Shown one piece after another: positions 27,616 through 40,492 of a stretch of 64,000 nucleotides of DNA. Both the position numbers and the translations under genes were made by a program. The DNA is taken from the NCBI GenBank assembly GCA_030765065.1, contig CM060985.1, forward strand, positions 3,162,001 to 3,226,000, written 5' to 3'. The DNA is from Deroplatys truncata. Lineage: Eukaryota; Arthropoda; Insecta; Mantodea; Mantidae. The notes beneath the pieces are model-generated. The model had not been told where the DNA came from, did no database searches, and saw only the letters and a program-made list of their open reading frames with translations. Each line of letters begins with the position of its first letter. Positions within the stretch are counted from its first letter, which is position 1.

Positions 27616-30600
27616 ATGGTCAACATGTCACTTATCACATGCAGATATTGTTACAACAACTCCCTCCGTACCTACACACCCAGGACATCCTGGAGAGAGT
27701 GCAACAATAGAGGCAGTTTATGGTCAACATGTTACTTATCACATGCAGATATTGTTACAACAACTCCCTCCGTACCTACACACCCAGGACATCCTGAACA
27801 GAGTGCAACAATAGCTGCAGCATATGGTAAACATGTTACTTATCACATGCAGATATTGTTACAACTCCCTCCGTACCTACACACCCAGGACATCCTGAAC
27901 AGAGTGCAACAATAGAGGCAGCAAAATGACATCATCTTACTTATCACATGCAGATATTGTTAAAACAACTCCCTCAGTACCTACACACGCAGGACATCCT
28001 GAACAGAGTGCAACAATAGAGGCAGCATATGGTCAACATGTTACTTATCACATGCAGATACTGTTAAAACAACTCCCTCCGTACCTACACACCCAGGAAA
28101 TCCTGAACAGAGTGCAACAATAGAGGCAGCATATGGTCAACATGTTACTTATCACATGCAGATATTGTTACAACAACTCCCTCCGTAACTACACACCCAG
28201 GAAATCCTGAACGGAGTGTAACAATAGAGGCAGCATATGGTATACATGTTAATTATCACATGCAGATATTGGTACAACTCCCTCTGTACCTACACACCCA
28301 GGACATCCTGGACAGAGTGCAACAATAGAGGCAGCATATGGTCTACATGTTACTTATCACATGCAGATATTGTTACAACAACTCCCTCTGTACCTACACA
28401 CCCAGGACATCCTGGACAGAGTGCAACAATAGAAGCACCATATGGTCAACATATTACTTATCACATGCAGAATTGTTACAAAAACTCCCTCTGTACCTAC
28501 ACACCCAGGACTCCTGAACAGAGTGCAACAATAGAGGCAGCATATGGTCAACATGTTACTTATCACATGGAGATATAGTTACAAATCCTTCCTAAGCTAC
28601 ACACCCAGGACATCCTGAACAGAGTGCAACAATAGAGGCAGCATTAGGTTAACATGTCACTTATCACATGTAGATATTGTTACAACTCCTTCTGTACCTA
28701 CACACCCAGGACATCCTGGACAGAGTCAAACAATAGGGGCAGCATATGGTCAACATGTTACTTATCACATGCAGATATTGTTACCACTCCCTCTGTACTT
28801 ACACACCCAGGACATCCTGGACAGAGTGCAACAATAGAGGCAGCATATGGTCAACATGTCACTTATCACATGGAGATATTGTTACAACTCCTTCTGTACC
28901 TACACATCCAGGACATGCTGGACAGAGTGCAACAATAGAGGAAGCATATGGTCAACATGTCACTTATCACATGCAGATATTGTTACAACTCCCGCCGTAC
29001 CTACACACCAAGGACATCATGAACAGAGTGCAACAATAGGGGCAGCATATGGTCAACATCTTACTTATCACATGCAGATATTGTTACAAATCCCTCCTTA
29101 GCTACACCTCCAGGACATCCTGAATAGAGTGCAACAATAGGGGCAGAATATGGTCAACATCTTACTTATCACATGCAGATATTGTTACAAATCCCTCCTT
29201 AGCTACACCTCCAGGACATCCTGAATAGAGTGCAACAATAGGGGCAGCATATGGTCAACATCTTACTTATCACATGCAGATATTGTTACAAATCCCTCCT
29301 TAGCTACACTTCCAGGACATCCTGAACAGAGTGCAACAATAGGGGCAGAATATGGTCAACATCTTACTTATCACATGCAGATATTGTTACAAGTCCCTCC
29401 GTACCTACACACCCAGGACATCATGAACAGAGTGCAAGAATAGGGGCAGCATATGGTCAATATCTTACTTATCACATGCAGATATTGTTACAACTCCCTC
29501 CTTACCTACACACCCAGGACATCCTGGACAGCGTGCAGCAATAGGGGCAGCATATGGTCAACATGTCACTTATCACATGCAGATATTGTTACAACTCCCT
29601 CCGTACGAACACACCCAGGACATCCTGAACAGAGTGCAACAATAGGGGCAGCATATGGTCAACCTCTTACTTATCACATGCAGATATTGTTACAACTCCC
29701 ACCGTACCTAGACACCCAGGACATTCTGAACAGAGTGCAACAATAGGGGCAGCATATGGTCAACATCTTATTTATCACATGCAGATATTCTTACAACTCC
29801 CTCCGTACCTACACACCCAGGACATCCTGAACAGAGTGCAACAATAGAGGTAGAATATGGTCAACATGTTACTTATCACATGCAGATATTGTTACAACTC
29901 CCTCCGTACCTACACACCCAGGACATCCTGAACAGAGTGCAACAATAGAGATAGCATATGGTCAACATGTTACTTATCACATGCAGATATTGTTACAACT
30001 CCCTCCGTACCTACACACCCAGGACATCCTGAACAGAGTGCAACAATAGAGGTAGAATATGGTCAACATGTTACTTATCACATGCAGATATTGTTACAAC
30101 TCCCTCCGTACCTACACACCCAGGACATCCTGAACAGAGTGCAACAATAGAGGTAGAATATGGTCAACATGTTACTTATCACATGCAGATATTGTTACAA
30201 CTCCCTCCGTACCTACACACCCAGGACATCCTGAACAGAGTGCAACAATAGAGGTAGAATATGGTCAACATGTTACTTATCACATGCAGATATTCTTACA
30301 ACTCCCTCCGTACCTACACACCCAGGACATCCTGAACAGAGTGCAACAATAGAGATAGCATATGGTCAACATGTTACTTATCACATGCAGATATTGTTAC
30401 AACTCCCACCGTACATAGACACCCAGGACATCCTGAACAGAGTGCAACAATAGGGGCAGCATATGGTCAACATCTTATTTATCACATGCAGATATTCTTA
30501 CAACTCCCTCCGTACCTACACACCCAGGACATCCTGAACAGAGTGCAACAATAGAGGTAGAATATGGTCAACATGTTACTTATCACATGCAGATATTGTT

Positions 30601-31168
30601 ACAACTCCCTCCGTACCTACACACCCAGGACATATTGAACAGAGTGCAACAATAGGGGCAGCATATGGTCAAAATCTTACTTATCACATGCAGATATTGT
30701 TACAACTCCCTCCGTAACTACACACCCAGGACATCCTGAACAGAGTACAGCAATAGAGGAAGTATATGAACATGTTACTTATCACATGCAGATATTGTTA
30801 CAACTCCCTCCGTACCTACACACACAGGACATCCTGATCAGAGTGCAACAATAGAGGCAGCATATGGTCAAAATGTCACTTATCACATGCAGATATTGTT
30901 AAAACTCCCACCGTACCTAGACACCCAGGACATCCTGAACAGAATGCAACAATAGGGGCAGCATATGGTCAACATCTTATTTATCACATGCAGATATTGT
31001 TACAACTCCCTCCGTTCCTACACACCCAGGACATCCTGACACAGTGCAACAATAGAGGCAGCATATGGTCTACATGTCACTTATCACATGCAGATATTGT
31101 TACAACGACTCCCTCCGTACCTACACACCCAGGACATCCTGGAGAGAGTGCAACAATAGAGGCAGTTT
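27616..31168 (+). repeat. 3.55-kb tandem duplication, second copy
   Basis: This copy repeats 24164-27615 with one added monomer. It keeps the core-start landmark (28237), the triplet (29049-29351), the gaggtagaat run (29857-30664) and the rare gttacaacgactccc monomer near 31100. The following 31169-31361 starts a further repetition but then switches to new monomer types at about 31362. Its 3' part aligns with the later core at a shift of 4672 (31065 and 35737). Confidence 0.86.
29857..30664 (+). repeat. Copied gaggtagaat monomer run
   Basis: This is the second-copy equivalent of 26304-27111 at a shift of 3553, with eight monomers in the same order of gaggtagaat, gagatagcat and ggggcagcat endings. 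Since both copies share the amplification and S1 lacks it, the amplification came before the 3.45-kb duplication. Confidence 0.86.
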
Positions 31169-32184
31169 ATGGTCAACATGTTACTTATCACATGCAGATA
31201 TTGTTACAACTCCCTCCGTACCTACACACCCAGGACATCCTGAACAGAGTGCAACAATAGAGGCAGCATATGGTAAACATGTTACTTATCACATGCAGAT
31301 ATTGTTACAACTCCCTCCGTACCTACACACCCAGGTCATCCTGAACAGAGAGCAACAATAGAGGCAGCATATGGTCAACATGTTACTTATTACATGCAGA
31401 TATTGTTAAAAAAACTCCCTCCGTACCAACACATCCAGGACAACCTGAACAGAGTGCAACAATAGAGGCAGCATATGGTCAACATGTTACTTATTACATG
31501 CAGATATTGTTAAAAAAACTCCCTCCGTACCAACACATCCAGGACAACATGAACAGAGTGCAACAATACAGGAAGCATATGGTCAACATGTTACTTATAA
31601 CATGCAGATATTGTTACAACTCCCTCCATACCTACACACCCAGGACATCCTGAACAGAGTGCAACAATAGGGGCAGCATATGGTCAACATCTTATGTATC
31701 ACATGCAGATATTGTTACAACTCTCTCCGTACCTACACACCCAGGACATCCTAAACAGAGTGCAACAATAGAGATAGCATATGGTCAACATGTTACTTAT
31801 CACATGCAGATATTGTTACAACTCCCTCCGTACCTACACACCCAGGACATCCTGGACAGCGTGCAGCAATAGGGGCAGCATATGGTCAACATGTCACTTA
31901 TCACATGCAGATATTGTTACAACTCCCTCCGTACGAACACACCCAGGACATCCTGAACAGAGTGCAACAATAGGGGCAGCATATGGTCAACATCTTATGT
32001 ATCACATGCAGATATTGTTACAACTCTCTCCGTACCTACACACCCAGGACATCCTGAACAGAGTGCAACAATAGAGATAGCATATGGTCAACATGTTACT
32101 TATCACATGCAGATATTGTTACAACTCCCTCCGTACCTACACACCCAGGACATCCTGAACAGAGTGCAACAATAGAGATAGCAT

Positions 32185-32285
32185 ATGGTCAACATGTTAC
32201 TTATCACATGCAGATATTGTTACAACTCCCTCTGTACCTACACACCCAGGACATCCTGGACAGCGTGCAGCAATAGAGATAGCAT
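32185..32285 (+). repeat. Representative 101-bp monomer
   Basis: This is one typical unit, phased at ATGGTCAACATG. It carries the inverted repeat CATGT-N8-ACATG at 32193-32210, then the pyrimidine-rich ttacaactccctc block and the cacacccagg block. It ends with the tgcaac segment. The phase is arbitrary because the array is continuous. Sites that vary most between monomers are acatgtt/acatgtc/acatctt near the start, ccgtac/ctgtac/ccttac in the middle, tgaac/tggac, and gaggcagcat/ggggcagcat/gagatagcat/gaggtagaat at the end. Confidence 0.95.
32193..32210. other. Short inverted repeat CATGT-N8-ACATG, in most monomers
   Basis: CATGTTACTTATCACATG has 5-base arms that are reverse complements, separated by 8 bases. 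It is present in monomers of the acatgtt and acatgtc classes and is broken in the acatctt class. Given for one representative monomer. Short dyads are common in satellites and can be protein-binding sites, but nothing here shows a function. A chance match is quite possible. Confidence 0.45.
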
Positions 32286-32689
32286 ATGGTCAACATGTTA
32301 CTTATCACATGCAGATATTGTTACAACTCCCTCCGTACGAACACACCCAGGACATCCTGAACAGAGTGCAACAATAGGGGCAGCATATGGTCAACCTCTT
32401 ACTTATCACATGCAGATATTGTTACAACTCCCACCGTACATAGACACCCAGGACATCCTGAACAGAGTGCAACAATAGGGGCAGCATATGGTCAACATCT
32501 TATTTATCACATGCAGATATTGTTACAACTCCCTCCGTACCTACACACCCAGAACATCCTGAACAGAGTGCAACAATAGAGATAGCATATGGTCAACATG
32601 TTACTTATCACATGCAGATATTGTTACAACTCCCTCCGTACCTACACACCCAGGACATCATGAACAGAGTGCAACAATAGGGGCAGCAT

Positions 32690-34016
32690 ATGGTCAACAT
32701 CTTACTTATCACATGCAGATATTGTTACAACTCCCTCCGTACCTACACACCCAGTACATCCTGAACAGAGTGCAGCAATAGGGGCAGCATATGGTCAACA
32801 TCTTACTTATCACATGCAGATATTGTTACAATTCCCTCCGTACCTAGACACCCAGGACATCCTGAACAGTGTGCAACAATAGGGGCAGCATATGGTCATC
32901 ATGTCACTTATCACATGCAGATATTGTTACAACAACTCCCTCCGTAACTACACACCCAGGACATCCTGAACAGAGTACAGCAATAGAGGCAGCATATGCT
33001 GAACATGTTACTAATCACATGCAGATATTGTTACAACTCCCTCCGTACGAACAAACCCAGGACATCCTGAACAGAGTGCTACAATGGGGGATGCATATGG
33101 TCAACATCTTACTTATCACATGCAGATATTGTTAAAACTCCCACCGTACCTAGACACCCAGGACATCCTGAACAGAATGCAACAGTAGGGGCAGCATATG
33201 GTCAACATCTTATTTATCACATGCAGATATTGTTACAACTCCTTCCCTACCTACACACCCAGGACATCCTGAAATGAGTGCAACAATAGAGGCTGCATAT
33301 GGTCAACATGTCACTTATCACATGCAGATATTGTTACAACTCCCTCCGTTCCTACACACCCAGGGCATCCTGACACAGTGCAACAATAGAGGCAGCATAT
33401 GGTCAACATGTCACTTATCACATGCAGATATTGTTACAACAACTCCCTCCGTACCTACACACCCAGGACATCCTGGAGAGAGTGCAACAATAGAGGCAGT
33501 TTATGGTCAACATGTTACTTATCACATGCAGATATTGTTACAACTCCCTCCGTACCTACACACCCAGGACATCCTGAACAGAGTGCAACAATAGCTGCAG
33601 CATATGGTAAACATGTTACTTATCACATGCAGATATTGTTACAACTCCCTCCGTACCTACACACCCAGGACATCCTGAACAGAGTGCAACAATAGAGGCA
33701 GCAAAATGACATCATCTTACTTATCACATGCAGATATTGTTAAAACAACTCCCTCAGTACCTACACACGCAGGACATCCTGAACAGAGTGCAACAATAGA
33801 GGCAGCATATGGTCAACATGTTACTTATCACATGCAGATACTGTTAAAACAACTCCCTCCGTACCTACACACCCAGGAAATCCTGAACAGAGTGCAACAA
33901 TAGAGGCAGCATATGGTCAACATGTTACTTATCACATGCAGATATTGTTACAACAACTCCCTCCGTAACTACACACCCAGGAAATCCTGAACGGAGTGTA
34001 ACAATAGAGGCAGCAT
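32690..34016 (+). repeat. Y0 module of the 16.4-kb HOR
   Basis: This is the first Y module. It matches Y1 at a constant 16428-bp shift (32869/49297, 33274/49702, 33399/49827, 33706/50134) with no length change. Landmarks are gaacagtgtgc, gggggatgc, aacagtaggg and gcaaaatgacatc. It runs directly into core1. The left edge is approximate, set where the 16428-bp relationship weakens. Confidence 0.82.
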
Positions 34017-37000
34017 ATGGTATACATGTTAATTATCACATGCAGATATTGGTACAACTCCCTCTGTACCTACACACCCAGGACATCCTGGACAGAGTGC
34101 AACAATAGAGGCAGCATATGGTCTACATGTTACTTATCACATGCAGATATTGTTACAACAACTCCCTCTGTACCTACACACCCAGGACATCCTGGACAGA
34201 GTGCAACAATAGAAGCACCATATGGTCAACATATTACTTATCACATGCAGAATTGTTACAAAAACTCCCTCTGTACCTACACACCCAGGACTCCTGAACA
34301 GAGTGCAACAATAGAGGCAGCATATGGTCAACATGTTACTTATCACATGGAGATATAGTTACAAATCCTTCCTAAGCTACACACCCAGGACATCCTGAAC
34401 AGAGTGCAACAATAGAGGCAGCATTAGGTTAACATGTTACTTATCACATGCAGATATTGTTACCACTCCCTCTGTACTTACACACCCAGGACATCCTGGA
34501 CAGAGTGCAACAATAGAGGCAGCATATGGTCAACATGTCACTTATCACATGGAGATATTGTTACAACTCCTTCTGTACCTACACATCCAGGACATGCTGG
34601 ACAGAGTGCAACAATAGAGGAAGCATATGGTCAACATGTCACTTATCACATGCAGATATTGTTACAACTCCCGCCGTACCTACACACCAAGGACATCATG
34701 AACAGAGTGCAACAATAGGGGCAGCATATGGTCAACATCTTACTTATCACATGCAGATATTGTTACAAATCCCTCCTTAGCTACACACCCAGGACATCAT
34801 GAACAGAGTGCAAGAATAGGGGCAGCATATGGTCAATATCTTACTTATCACATGCAGATATTGTTACAACTCCCTCCTTACCTACACACCCAGGACATCC
34901 TGGACAGCGTGCAGCAATAGGGGCAGCATATGGTCAACATGTCACTTATCACATGCAGATATTGTTACAACTCCCTCCGTACGAACACACCCAGGACATC
35001 CTGAACAGAGTGCAACAATAGGGGCAGCATATGGTCAACCTCTTACTTATCACATGCAGATATTGTTACAACTCCCACCGTACATAGACACCCAGGACAT
35101 CCTGAACAGAGTGCAACAATAGGGGCAGCATATGGTCAACATCTTATTTATCACATGCAGATATTCTTACAACTCCCTCCGTACCTACACACCCAGGACA
35201 TCCTGAACAGAGTGCAACAATAGAGGTAGAATATGGTCAACATGCTACTTATCACATGCAGATATTGTTACAACTCCCTCCGTACCTACACACCCAGGAC
35301 ATATTGAACAGAGTGCAACAATAGGGGCAGCATATGGTCAACATCTTACTTATCACATGCAGATATTGTTACAACTCCCTCCGTAACTACACACCCAGGA
35401 CATCCTGAACAGAGTACAGCAATAGAGGCAGCATATGCTGAACATGTTACTTATCACATGCAGATATTGTTACAACTCCCTCCGTACCTACACACACAGG
35501 ACATCCTGATCAGAGTGCAACAATAGAGGCAGCATATGGTCAAAATGTCACTTATCACATGCAGATATTGTTAAAACTCCCACCGTACCTAGACACCCAG
35601 GACATCCTGAACAGAATGCAACAATAGGGGCAGCATATGGTCAACATCTTATTTATCACATGCAGATGTTGTTACAACTCCCTCCGTTCCTACACACCCA
35701 GGACATCCTGACACAGTGCAACAATAGAGGCAGCATATGGTCTACATGTCACTTATCACATGCAGATATTGTTACAACGACTCCCTCCGTACCTACACAC
35801 CCAGGACATCCTGGAGAGAGTGCAACAATAGAGGCAGTTTATGGTCAACATGTTACTTATCACATGCAGATATTGTTACAACTCCCTCCGTACCTACACA
35901 CCCAGGACATCCTGAACAGAGTGCAACAATAGAGGCAGCATATGGTAAACATGTTACTTATCACATGCAGATATTGTTACAACTCCCTCCGTACCTACAC
36001 ACCCAGGTCATCCTGAACAGAGAGCAACAATAGAGGCAGCATATGGTCAACATGTTACTTATTACATGCAGATATTGTTAAAAAAACTCCCTCCGTACCA
36101 ACACATCCAGGACAACCTGAACAGAGTGCAACAATAGAGGCAGCATATGGTCAACATGTTACTTATTACATGCAGATATTGTTAAAAAAACTCCCTCCGT
36201 ACCAACACATCCAGGACAACATGAACAGAGTGCAACAATACAGGAAGCATATGGTCAACATGTTACTTATAACATGCAGATATTGTTACAACTCCCTCCA
36301 TACCTACACACCCAGGACATCCTGAACAGAGTGCCACAATAGAGGCAGCATATGGTCTACATGTCACTTATCACATGCAGATATTGTTACAACTCCCTCC
36401 GTACGAACACACCCAGGACATCCTGAACAGAGTGCAACAATAGGGGCAGCATATGGTCAACCTCTTACTTATCACATGCAGATATTGTTACAACTCCCAC
36501 CGTACATAGACACCCAGGACATCCTGAACAGAGTGCAACAATAGGGGCAGCATATGGTCAACATCTTATGTATCACATGCAGATATTGTTACAACTCTCT
36601 CCGTACCTACACACCCAGGACATCCTGAACAGAGTGCAACAATAGAGATAGCATATGGTCAACATGTTACTTATCACATGCAGATATTGTTACAACTCCC
36701 TCCGTACCTACACACCCAGGACATCATGAACAGAGTGCAACAATAGGGGCAGCACATGGTCAACATCTTACTTATCACATGCAGATATTGTTAAAACTCC
36801 CTCCGTACCTACACACCCAGTACATCCTGAACAGAGTGCAGCAATAGGGGCAGCATATGGTCAACATCTTACTTATCACATGCAGATATTGTAACAATTC
36901 CCTCCGTACCTAGACACCCAGGACATCCTGAACAGAGTGCAACAATAGGGGCAGCATATGGTCATCATGTCACTTATCACATGCAGATATTGTTACAACA

Positions 37001-37463
37001 ACTCCCTCCGTAACTACACACCCAGGACATCCTGAACAGAGTACAGCAATAGAGGCAGCATATGCTGAACATGTTACTTATCACATGCAGATATTGTTAA
37101 ACTCCCTCCGTACGAACACACCCAGGACATCCTGAACAGAGTGCTACAATGGGGGATGCATATGGTCAACATCTTACTTATCACATGAAGATATTGTAAA
37201 AACTCCCACCGTACCTAGACACCCAGGACATCCTGAACAGAATGCAACAATAGGGGCAGCATATGGTCAACATCTTATTTATCACATGCAGATATTGTTA
37301 CAACTCCTTCCCTACCTACACACCCAGGACATCCTGAAATGAGTGCAACAATAGAGGCTGCATATGGTCGACATGTCACTTATCACATGCAGATATTGTT
37401 ACAACTCCCTCCGTTCCTACACACCTAGGACATCCTGACACAGTGCAACAATAGAGGCAGCAT

Positions 37464-37663
37464 ATGGTCAACATCTTATTTATCACATGCAGATATTGTT
37501 ACAACTCCTTCCCTACCTACACACCCAGGACATCCTGACACAGTGCAACAATAGGGGCAGCATATGGTCAACATCTTATTTATCACATGCAGATATTGTT
37601 ACAACTCCTTCCCTACCTACACACCCAGGACATCCTGACACAGTGCAACAATAGAGGCAGCAT
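37464..37663 (+). repeat. Pair of 100-bp monomers ending gacacagtgc (core1)
   Basis: Two adjacent monomers have cctgacacagtgc instead of cctgaacagagtgc and are 100 bp long (starts 37464, 37564, next 37664). Both carry ctccttccctacc. The pair recurs at 46181-46380, 53892-54091 and 62710-62909, so it is part of every core. It is an example of a 1-bp indel, which would break any coding frame. Confidence 0.86.
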
Positions 37664-39794
37664 ATGGTCAACATGTCACTTATCACATGCAGATATTGTT
37701 ACAACAACTCCCTCCGTACCTACACACCCAGGACTCCTGAACAGAGTGCAACAATAGAGGCAGCATATGGTCAACATGTTACTTATCACATGGAGATATA
37801 GTTACAAATCCTTCCTAAGCTACACACCCAGGACATCCTGAACAGAGTGCAACAATAGAGGCAGCATTAGGTTAACATGTCACTTATCACATGTAGATAT
37901 TGTTACAACTCCTTCTGTACCTACACACCCAGGACATCCTGGACAGAGTCAAACAATAGGGGCAGCATATGGTCAACATGTTACTTATCACATGCAGATA
38001 TTGTTACCACTCCCTCTGTACTTACACACCCAGGACATCCTGGACAGAGTGCAACAATAGAGGCAGCATATGGTCAACATGTCACTTATCACATGGAGAT
38101 ATTGTTACAACTCCTTCTGTACCTACACATCCAGGACATGCTGGACAGAGTGCAACAATAGAGGAAGCATATGGTCAAGATGTCACTTATCACATGCAGA
38201 TATTGTTACAACTCCCGCCGTACCTACACACCCAGGACATCATGAACAGAGTGCAAGAATAGGGGCAGCATATGGTCAATATCTTACTTATCACATGCAG
38301 ATATTGTTACAACTCCCTCCTTACCTACACACCCAGGACATCCTGGACAGCGTGCAGCAATAGGGGCAGCATATGGTCAACATGTCACTTATCACATGCA
38401 GATATTGTTACAACTCCCTCCGTACGAACACACCCAGGACATCCTGAACAGAGTGCAACAATAGGGGCAGCATATGGTCAACCTCTTACTTATCACATGC
38501 AGATATTGTTACAACTCCCACCGTACCTAGACACCCAGGACATCCTGAACAGAGTGCAACAATAGGGGCAGCATATGGTCAACCTCTTACTTATCACATG
38601 CAGATATTCTTACAACTCCCTCCGTACCTACACACCCAGGACATCCTGAACAGAGTGCAACAATAGAGGTAGAATATGGTCAACATGTTACTTATCACAT
38701 GCAGATATTGTTACAACTCCCTCCGTACCTACACACCCAGGACATATTGAACAGAGTGCAACAATAGGGGCAGCATATGGTCAACATCTTACTTATCACA
38801 TGCAGATATTGTTACAACTCCCTCCGTAACTACACACCCAGGACATCCTGAACAGAGTACAGCAATAGAGGCAGCATATGCTGAACATGTTACTTATCAC
38901 ATGCAGATATTGTTACAACTCCCTCCGTACCTACACACCCAGGACATATTGAACAGAGTGCAACAATAGGGGCAGCATATGGTCAACATCTTACTTATCA
39001 CATGCAGATATTGTTACAACTCCCTCCGTAACTACACACCCAGGACATCCTGATCAGAGTGCAACAATAGAGGCAGCATATGGTCAAAATGTCACTTATC
39101 ACATGCAGATATTGTTAAAACTCCCACCGTACCTAGACACCCAGGACATCCTGAACAGAATGCAACAATAGGGGCAGCATATGGTCAACATCTTATTTAT
39201 CACATGCAGATATTGTTACAACTCCCTCCGTTCCTACACACCCAGGACATCCTGACACAGTGCAACAATAGAGGCAGCATATGGTCTACATGTCACTTAT
39301 CACATGCAGATATTGTTACAACGACTCCCTCCGTACCTACACACCCAGGACATCCTGGAGAGAGTGCAACAATAGAGGCAGTTTATGGTCAACATGTTAC
39401 TTATCACATGCAGATATTGTTACAACTCCCTCCGTACCTACACACCCAGGACATCCTGAACAGAGTGCAACAATAGAGGCAGCAAATGGTAAACATGTTA
39501 CTTATCACATGCAGATATTGTTACAACTCCCTCCGTACCTACACACCCAGGTCATCCTGAACAGAGAGCAACAATAGAGGCAGCATATGGTCAACATGTT
39601 ACTTATTACATGCAGATATTGTTAAAAAAACTCCCTCCGTACCAACACATCCAGGACAACCTGAACAGAGTGCAACAATAGAGGCAGCATATGGTCAACA
39701 TGTTACTTATTACATGCAGATATTGTTAAAAAAACTCCCTCCGTACCAACACATCCAGGACAACATGAACAGAGTGCCACAATAGAGGCAGCAT

Positions 39795-40299
39795 ATGGTC
39801 TACATGTTACTTATCACATGCAGATATTGTTTCAACTCCCTCCGTACGAACACACCCAGGACATCCTGGACAGAGTGCAGCAATAGGGGCAGCATATGGC
39901 CAACATGTCACTTATCACATGCAGATATTGTTACAACTCCCTCCGTACGAACACACCCAGGACATCCTGGACAGAGTGCAACAATAGGGGCAGCATATGG
40001 CCAACATGTTACTTATCACATGCAGATATTGTTTCAACTCCCTCCGTACGAACACACCCAGGACATCCTGGACAGAGTGCAGCAATAGAGGCAGCATATG
40101 GCCAACATGTTACTTATCACATGCAGATATTGTTTCAACTCCCTCCGTACGAACACACCCAGGACATCCTGGACAGAGTGCAGCAATAGGGGCAGCATAT
40201 GGTCAACATGTCACTTATCACATGGAGATATTGTTACAACTCCCTCCGTACGAACACACCCAGGACATCCTGGACAGAGTGCAACAATAGGGGCAGCAT
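39795..40299 (+). repeat. Five-monomer run with ccgtacgaacac (core1)
   Basis: Five 101-bp monomers start at 39795, 39896, 39997, 40098 and 40199. They share ccgtacgaacac and tggacagagtgc, and several have atggccaacatg and gtttcaactccc. Core2 (48512-48915) and core3 (56223-56626) hold only four. Each monomer contains the palindrome CGTACG, giving two CpG dinucleotides. Confidence 0.88.
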
Positions 40300-40492
40300 A
40301 TGGTCAACATCTTATGTATCACATGCAGATATTGTTACAACTCTCTCCGTACCTACACACCCAGGACATCCTGAACAGAGTGCAACAATAGAGATAGCAT
40401 ATGGTCAACATGTTACTTATCACATGCAGATATTGTTACAACTCCCTCCGTACCTACACACCCAGGACATCCTGAACAGAGTGCAACAATAG

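Larger units (their letters stand above)
31362..32689 (+). repeat. Transition zone between S-type and HOR-type array
   Basis: The zone starts with two monomers carrying ttattacatg and gttaaaaaaactcc, plus a caggaagcat unit. This order is also found at 36034-36312 in core1 at a shift of 4672. It continues with cttatgtatc and gagatagcat monomers and a cgtgcagc unit. From about 32.6-32.7 kb onward the sequence keeps a 16428-bp relationship with 49.1 kb. The zone therefore looks like an irregular mosaic of core-type monomers at the edge of the regular array. Confidence 0.7.
34017..40492 (+). repeat. Core1 of the HOR (~6.48 kb)
   Basis: The core opens with the gtatacatgttaattatc group and contains two related halves: 34434-36230 resembles 37978-39775 at a shift of 3544. 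It matches core2 at a shift of 8717 and core3 at 16428. It has one extra monomer (near 39997) that cores 2 and 3 lack. Marker A at 37188 (catgaag) is shared with core3 only. Marker G at 37997 (catgcagatattgttacc) is also shared with core3. A core1-only difference is gcaaatggtaaac near 39481. Confidence 0.88.

Noticed and set aside
37081-37131. Short monomers (gttaaactcc, gtatatgaacatg, ggactcctg) as functional boundary elements
   Set aside because: They are small deletions of 1-3 bp, repeated only because the blocks that hold them were duplicated.
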